Shown one piece after another: positions 61,393 through 64,000 of a stretch of 64,000 bases of DNA. The stretch is taken from positions 44,340-108,339 of the forward strand of contig NZ_PYPS01000026.1 of NCBI RefSeq assembly GCF_003027925.1, read 5' to 3'. The stretch is from Micromonospora sp. RP3T (GTDB taxonomy: Bacteria > Actinomycetota > Actinomycetes > Mycobacteriales > Micromonosporaceae). How positions within the stretch are numbered: the first letter of the stretch is position 1; each line of letters begins with the position of its first letter. The translations under genes were made by a program, and so were the position numbers. The notes under the pieces were generated by a model that was not told the DNA's origin, ran no database searches, and was given only the letters and a program-made list of their open reading frames with translations.

Positions 61393-61803
61393 TCAGCCGC
61401 CGCTCGGCTCCAGCCGTACCGAGATCGAGTTGACGCAGTGCCGGGTGTCCTTCGGGGTGAAGCCCTCGCCCTCGAAGACGTGCCCCAGGTGGCTGTCGCA
61501 GCGCGCGCAGCGGATCTCCACCCGCCGCATGCCGAGCGTGTTGTCCGGGATCTCCTTGACCGCGCCGGGAATGGCGTCGTCGAAGCTGGGCCAGCCGCAG
61601 TGCGAATCGAACTTGTCGTCGCTGCGGAACAACTCGGCCCCGCAGGCCCGGCAGTGGTAGACGCCGGGGGTCTTGGTGTCGACGTACTCACCGGTCCAGG
61701 GCGCCTCGGTGCCGGCCTCGCGGAGCACCCGGAACTCCGCCGGGCTCAACCGGACCCGCCACTCGTCCTCGGTGCGGGGCAGTTCATTGTCGGAAAGACT
61801 CAC
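61393..61803 (-). CDS. msrB: peptide-methionine (R)-S-oxide reductase
   Basis: MsrB reduces methionine R-sulfoxide in proteins. The 136-residue enzyme shows EYVDTKTPGVYHCRACGAELFRSDDKFDSHCGWPSFDDAI, the zinc pairs CRAC and CARC, and the catalytic Cys in RHCVNSISVRLEP. The resolving-position segment is GHVFEGEGFTPKDTRHCVNS. The GTG at 61803 is six bases after TACCGT, so the transcript is probably leaderless. Divergent from the LigD-type polymerase gene, whose own -10 hexamer lies 23 bases away. Confidence 0.95.
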   Translation of the reverse strand: MSLSDNELPRTEDEWRVRLSPAEFRVLREAGTEAPWTGEYVDTKTPGVYHCRACGAELFRSDDKFDSHCGWPSFDDAIPGAVKEIPDNTLGMRRVEIRCARCDSHLGHVFEGEGFTPKDTRHCVNSISVRLEPSGG

Positions 61804-61809
61804 CGCTCC

Positions 61810-61815
61810 ACGGTA
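61810..61815 (-). promoter_or_regulatory. -10 hexamer, possible leaderless start of msrB
   Basis: TACCGT on the minus strand ends six bases before the GTG at 61803. Confidence 0.5.
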
Positions 61816-61838
61816 CGTCGGCTGTCGGTGGCATCGCA

Positions 61839-61844
61839 TATGGT
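61839..61844 (+). promoter_or_regulatory. -10 hexamer, possible leaderless start of the LigD-polymerase gene
   Basis: TATGGT ends six bases before the ATG at 61851; with msrB it makes a compact divergent promoter pair only 47 bases from start to start. Confidence 0.5.
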
Positions 61845-61850
61845 CGCCTG

Positions 61851-62882
61851 ATGGCGGGCAGCAGAAGCGCGGTCGAGGAGATCGAGGTCGCCGGCCGGGC
61901 CGTGCGGCTGAGCAGTCCGGGTCGGGTGATCTTCCCGCAGCGCGGCTTCACCAAGGCGGACGTCTTCCACTACTACCTCGCGGTGGGCGAGGGCATCACC
62001 CGGGCCCTGCGGGACCGGCCCACCACCCTGCAACGCTTCCCCGAGGGCATCGAGGGGGAGATGTTCTTCCAGAAGCGGGTGCCCGCCCGTGGCGTGCCCC
62101 CGTGGGTCCGCACCGCGGAGATCAGCTTCCCCAGCGGCCGGACGGCCCAGGAGCTGTGCCCGGCCGACCTGGCCCATGTGGCCTGGGCGGCGCAGATGGG
62201 CACCGTGGTGTTCCATCCCTGGCCGGTGCGCGCCGCCGACACCGACCGTCCCGACGAGCTGCGCATCGACCTCGACCCGCAGCCCGGCACCGACTTCGCC
62301 GACGCGGCGACCGCCGCCGGTGAGCTGCGCGGGCTGCTGGACGAGCTGGGCGTGCCGGGCTGGCCGAAGACCTCCGGCGGCCGGGGCGTGCACGTCTACC
62401 TGCGCATCCAGCCACGCTGGACGTTCGTCGAGGTGCGCCGGGCCACCATCGCGCTGGCCCGGGAGCTGGAACGGCGCCGGCCCGAGCTGGTCACCACCGC
62501 CTGGTGGAAGGAGGAGCGGGGCCGCCGGGTCTTCGTCGACTTCAACCAGATGGCGCGGGACCGCACCATCGCGTGCGCGTACTCACTGCGGGCCAACGGG
62601 CGGGCCACCGTCTCCACCCCGGTCGACTGGGACGAGCTGCCCGAGGTCGACCCGGACGACTTCCACCTGGGCACGGTGCCGGCCCGGTTCGCCGAGCGGG
62701 GCGACCCGCACGCCGGCATCGACGACGCCCCGTGGGACATCACGCCGCTGCTGGAGTGGGCCGAGCGGGACGCCGCCGACGGTCTCGGTGACCTGCCGTA
62801 CCCGCCGGAATACCCGAAGATGCCCGGCGAGCCGAAGCGGGTCCAGCCCTCCAAGGACCGCGACCGCCCGAAACCGTCCTGA
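61851..62882 (+). CDS. stand-alone LigD polymerase domain (archaeo-eukaryotic primase family)
   Basis: A 343-residue protein equal to the polymerase module of bacterial LigD, used in non-homologous end joining. The N-terminus (LSSPGRVIFPQRGFTKADVFHYYLAVGEGI) and QKRVP segment are typical. Catalytic acids lie in DELRIDLDPQPG, the nucleotide-binding loop is TSGGRGVHVYLRI, and VFVDFNQMARDRTIACAYS completes the site. No ligase or phosphoesterase domain and no Ku gene are in the window, so it would act with partners encoded elsewhere. The ATG follows TATGGT by six bases. Confidence 0.92.
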   Translation: MAGSRSAVEEIEVAGRAVRLSSPGRVIFPQRGFTKADVFHYYLAVGEGITRALRDRPTTLQRFPEGIEGEMFFQKRVPARGVPPWVRTAEISFPSGRTAQELCPADLAHVAWAAQMGTVVFHPWPVRAADTDRPDELRIDLDPQPGTDFADAATAAGELRGLLDELGVPGWPKTSGGRGVHVYLRIQPRWTFVEVRRATIALARELERRRPELVTTAWWKEERGRRVFVDFNQMARDRTIACAYSLRANGRATVSTPVDWDELPEVDPDDFHLGTVPARFAERGDPHAGIDDAPWDITPLLEWAERDAADGLGDLPYPPEYPKMPGEPKRVQPSKDRDRPKPS

Positions 62883-62904
62883 CCACCCCGTCCCCGTCCA
62901 GCGT

Positions 62905-63738
62905 TCAGAGGAGCGCCCGGACGCACCTCCGGATGTGGTTCGGGCGGCGGTAGAGATCTGTGGCGGTGTAGATCCGGATCCGCCAGCCGTGCTCGGCCAA
63001 CCAGTTCAGCCGGGAGCGGTCGTGGTGCAGGCGGTCGGGGTCGAGATGGGAGCGGCCGTCGTACTCCACGCCGACGCGCTGCCGGCGGTAACCCAGGTCG
63101 AGCCGGTACACCGGCACGCCCTCCTCGTCCGGCACCCAGAGCTGCGGCTCCGGCGCGGGTAACCCGGCGTCGATCAGCAGCAGGCGTAGCTGGCTCTCCT
63201 GCCGGCACTCCGCACGCGGGTCGGCCAGCTCGGCCAGCCGGCCGGCCTGGCGTACCCCGCGCAGCCCGGCGTGCCGGGTCACCTCCGCCAAGAGGTCCGC
63301 CCGGCGGCACGCGCCCACCCGTAGGCACAGGTCCAGCACCGGTAGCGCGTCCGGCCGACGGAGCACCCGGGCCAGGTCGACGGCGCAGCGGGCGGCCGGC
63401 GCGCACGGCACCCCGGCGACCTCCACCACGTCCCTGACCGGCAGGACGCTCTGATGAACGGCCACGCCCCGGATGCTCGGCACCTGGCCACCGGCCGGAA
63501 CGACCACGTGCACCTTGTCGCCGGACACGGCACCGAAGCGGTGCAGTCGGGCACCGGTGTGGAAACCCGCCACGGCGTCGGGCGGCAACCGGCGGAAGAG
63601 CGCCCGCAGCCGCCCCGTCTCGTCGTCCGCACGTCCGTAGACACCCCGCGACAGCCGGCCCAGACGTCCTGCCTCCACGCGGTGCCGCACCGCCCCGCGG
63701 CTCACCCCGCCGGCCCGCAACTCGTCGTACCGCCACAC
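62905..63738 (-). CDS. AbiEi-like/DUF559 protein with restriction-endonuclease-like domain
   Basis: A 277-residue protein. The N-terminal half (YDELRAGGVSRGAVRHRVEAGRLGRLSRGVY) is a winged helix of the AbiEi type, followed by a beta-rich middle (VHVVVPAGGQVPSIRGVAVHQ). The C-terminal DUF559 domain (YRLDLGYRRQRVGVEYDGRSHL...WLAEHGWRIRIYTATDLYRRP) resembles Vsr endonuclease, with D and E residues at the expected metal site (LDLGY; GVEYDG). Such proteins are abundant in actinobacteria and of unknown role; no AbiEii partner is adjacent. GTG at 63738 with GGGAGGG upstream. Confidence 0.82.
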   Translation of the reverse strand: MWRYDELRAGGVSRGAVRHRVEAGRLGRLSRGVYGRADDETGRLRALFRRLPPDAVAGFHTGARLHRFGAVSGDKVHVVVPAGGQVPSIRGVAVHQSVLPVRDVVEVAGVPCAPAARCAVDLARVLRRPDALPVLDLCLRVGACRRADLLAEVTRHAGLRGVRQAGRLAELADPRAECRQESQLRLLLIDAGLPAPEPQLWVPDEEGVPVYRLDLGYRRQRVGVEYDGRSHLDPDRLHHDRSRLNWLAEHGWRIRIYTATDLYRRPNHIRRCVRALL

Positions 63739-63805
63739 CCCGCCACCCTCCCGCGCCTCCCGTCCCCCCGTCCGCCCCTGTGGACAACCCCGCCCCCGCC
63801 TCGTC

Positions 63806-63874
63806 GATCTAGGAGTTGTGGCACCTCACAAAAGCCACATGAAACGCGTTTCATGGCACCACAACTCCAAGATC
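63806..63874. repeat. GATC-capped imperfect hairpin with inner 16-bp palindrome
   Basis: Outer arms 63806-63825 and 63855-63874 pair with three mismatches (GATCTAGGAGTTGTGG against its near complement). Inside is a perfect 16-bp palindrome ATGAAACGCGTTTCAT (63839-63854). It lies upstream of the DUF559 gene rather than at gene ends. Related to the hairpins at 28816 and 53991. Confidence 0.8.
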
Positions 63875-63884
63875 CGACCCGCGG

Positions 63885-64000
63885 GTGCGGACGTTGATCG
63901 CCGCGATCCGGGCCACCGAGACCGACGAACTGGCCACCATGCGCCGGTGGCTGCGCGAGGCCGGCCCGTCGGCCGCGGCCGCCGCCACGCGGCACGACCA
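63885..64000 (+). CDS. possible 5' end of a gene cut by the window edge
   Basis: An open frame from a GTG at 63885 reads MRTLIAAIRATETDELATMRRWLREAGPSAAAAATRHD and runs off the end without a stop. Composition and codon use look coding, but 38 residues are too few to judge and no clear ribosome binding site is present. Confidence 0.3.
   Translation, partial: MRTLIAAIRATETDELATMRRWLREAGPSAAAAATRHD

Overview
The window is high-GC actinobacterial DNA. Gene content and order fit a filamentous actinomycete of the Micromonosporaceae, most likely Micromonospora or a close relative. Evidence for this: very high third-position GC, many GTG starts, many lineage-restricted DUF proteins (DUF3039, DUF3093, DUF3099, DUF3159, DUF3710, DUF4193, DUF3000), a HrdB/SigA-type primary sigma factor, a Spo0M-like protein and the actinobacterial coproporphyrin heme genes. 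The genus is inference; no rRNA or tRNA was seen.

Layout. 1-9.4 kb: SigB-type sigma factor, Spo0M-like protein, a methyltransferase-dtd pair, a secreted subtilase, an HhH-GPD repair protein, a BrnT/BrnA-like toxin-antitoxin pair, a small membrane protein, and a pseudouridine catabolic pair (psuG plus PfkB kinase). 9.4-14.3 kb: TRIC channel, an XPB-like helicase, a small zinc protein and the primary sigma factor. 14.5-28.7 kb: a housekeeping block (inositol phosphatase, LytR_C protein, DUF4193, DUF3093, dut, DUF3710, OB-fold protein, DUF3159, two RCK/TrkA proteins divergent from a KimA-like transporter, a TrmA-type methyltransferase, anmK, dxs). From memory, much of this order matches the M. 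tuberculosis Rv2682c-Rv2703 neighbourhood. 28.9-45.4 kb: an accessory island with a lipoprotein, three paralogous GT-C-like membrane proteins, two PQQ-propeller paralogues, a C39-like peptidase, a two-component system, a secreted propeller/malectin protein and a VOC protein. 45.4-58.0 kb: core genes resume with a fatty-acid oxidation pair, RNase D, a membrane-anchored trypsin-like protease and partner, DUF3000, and hemE-hemY-chdC. 58.1-64 kb: lytic polysaccharide monooxygenase, GNAT, lipoprotein, zinc-ribbon protein, glycogen-binding protein, msrB, a stand-alone LigD polymerase domain and an AbiEi/DUF559-type protein.

The non-coding DNA is also informative. One polar palindromic element with GGGGCCCC cores occurs at five places and usually abuts a stop codon. 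A second set of long hairpins is capped by GATC. A 32-bp tandem array of mini-hairpins runs into a strong terminator. Sixteen genes have a -10-like hexamer 6-9 nt before the start codon, suggesting leaderless transcripts. The two sigma genes share a 197-bp tract with two mismatches, which looks like gene conversion.

Functionally, the window combines transcription initiation (two sigma factors), potassium homeostasis (RCK pair plus KimA-like carrier), isoprenoid and heme supply (dxs; hemE-hemY-chdC), cell-wall recycling (anmK), nucleotide and tRNA quality control (dut, dtd) and an uncharacterised envelope island that may build or modify surface glycans. No phage, integrase, transposase, CRISPR or complete biosynthetic gene cluster was seen.
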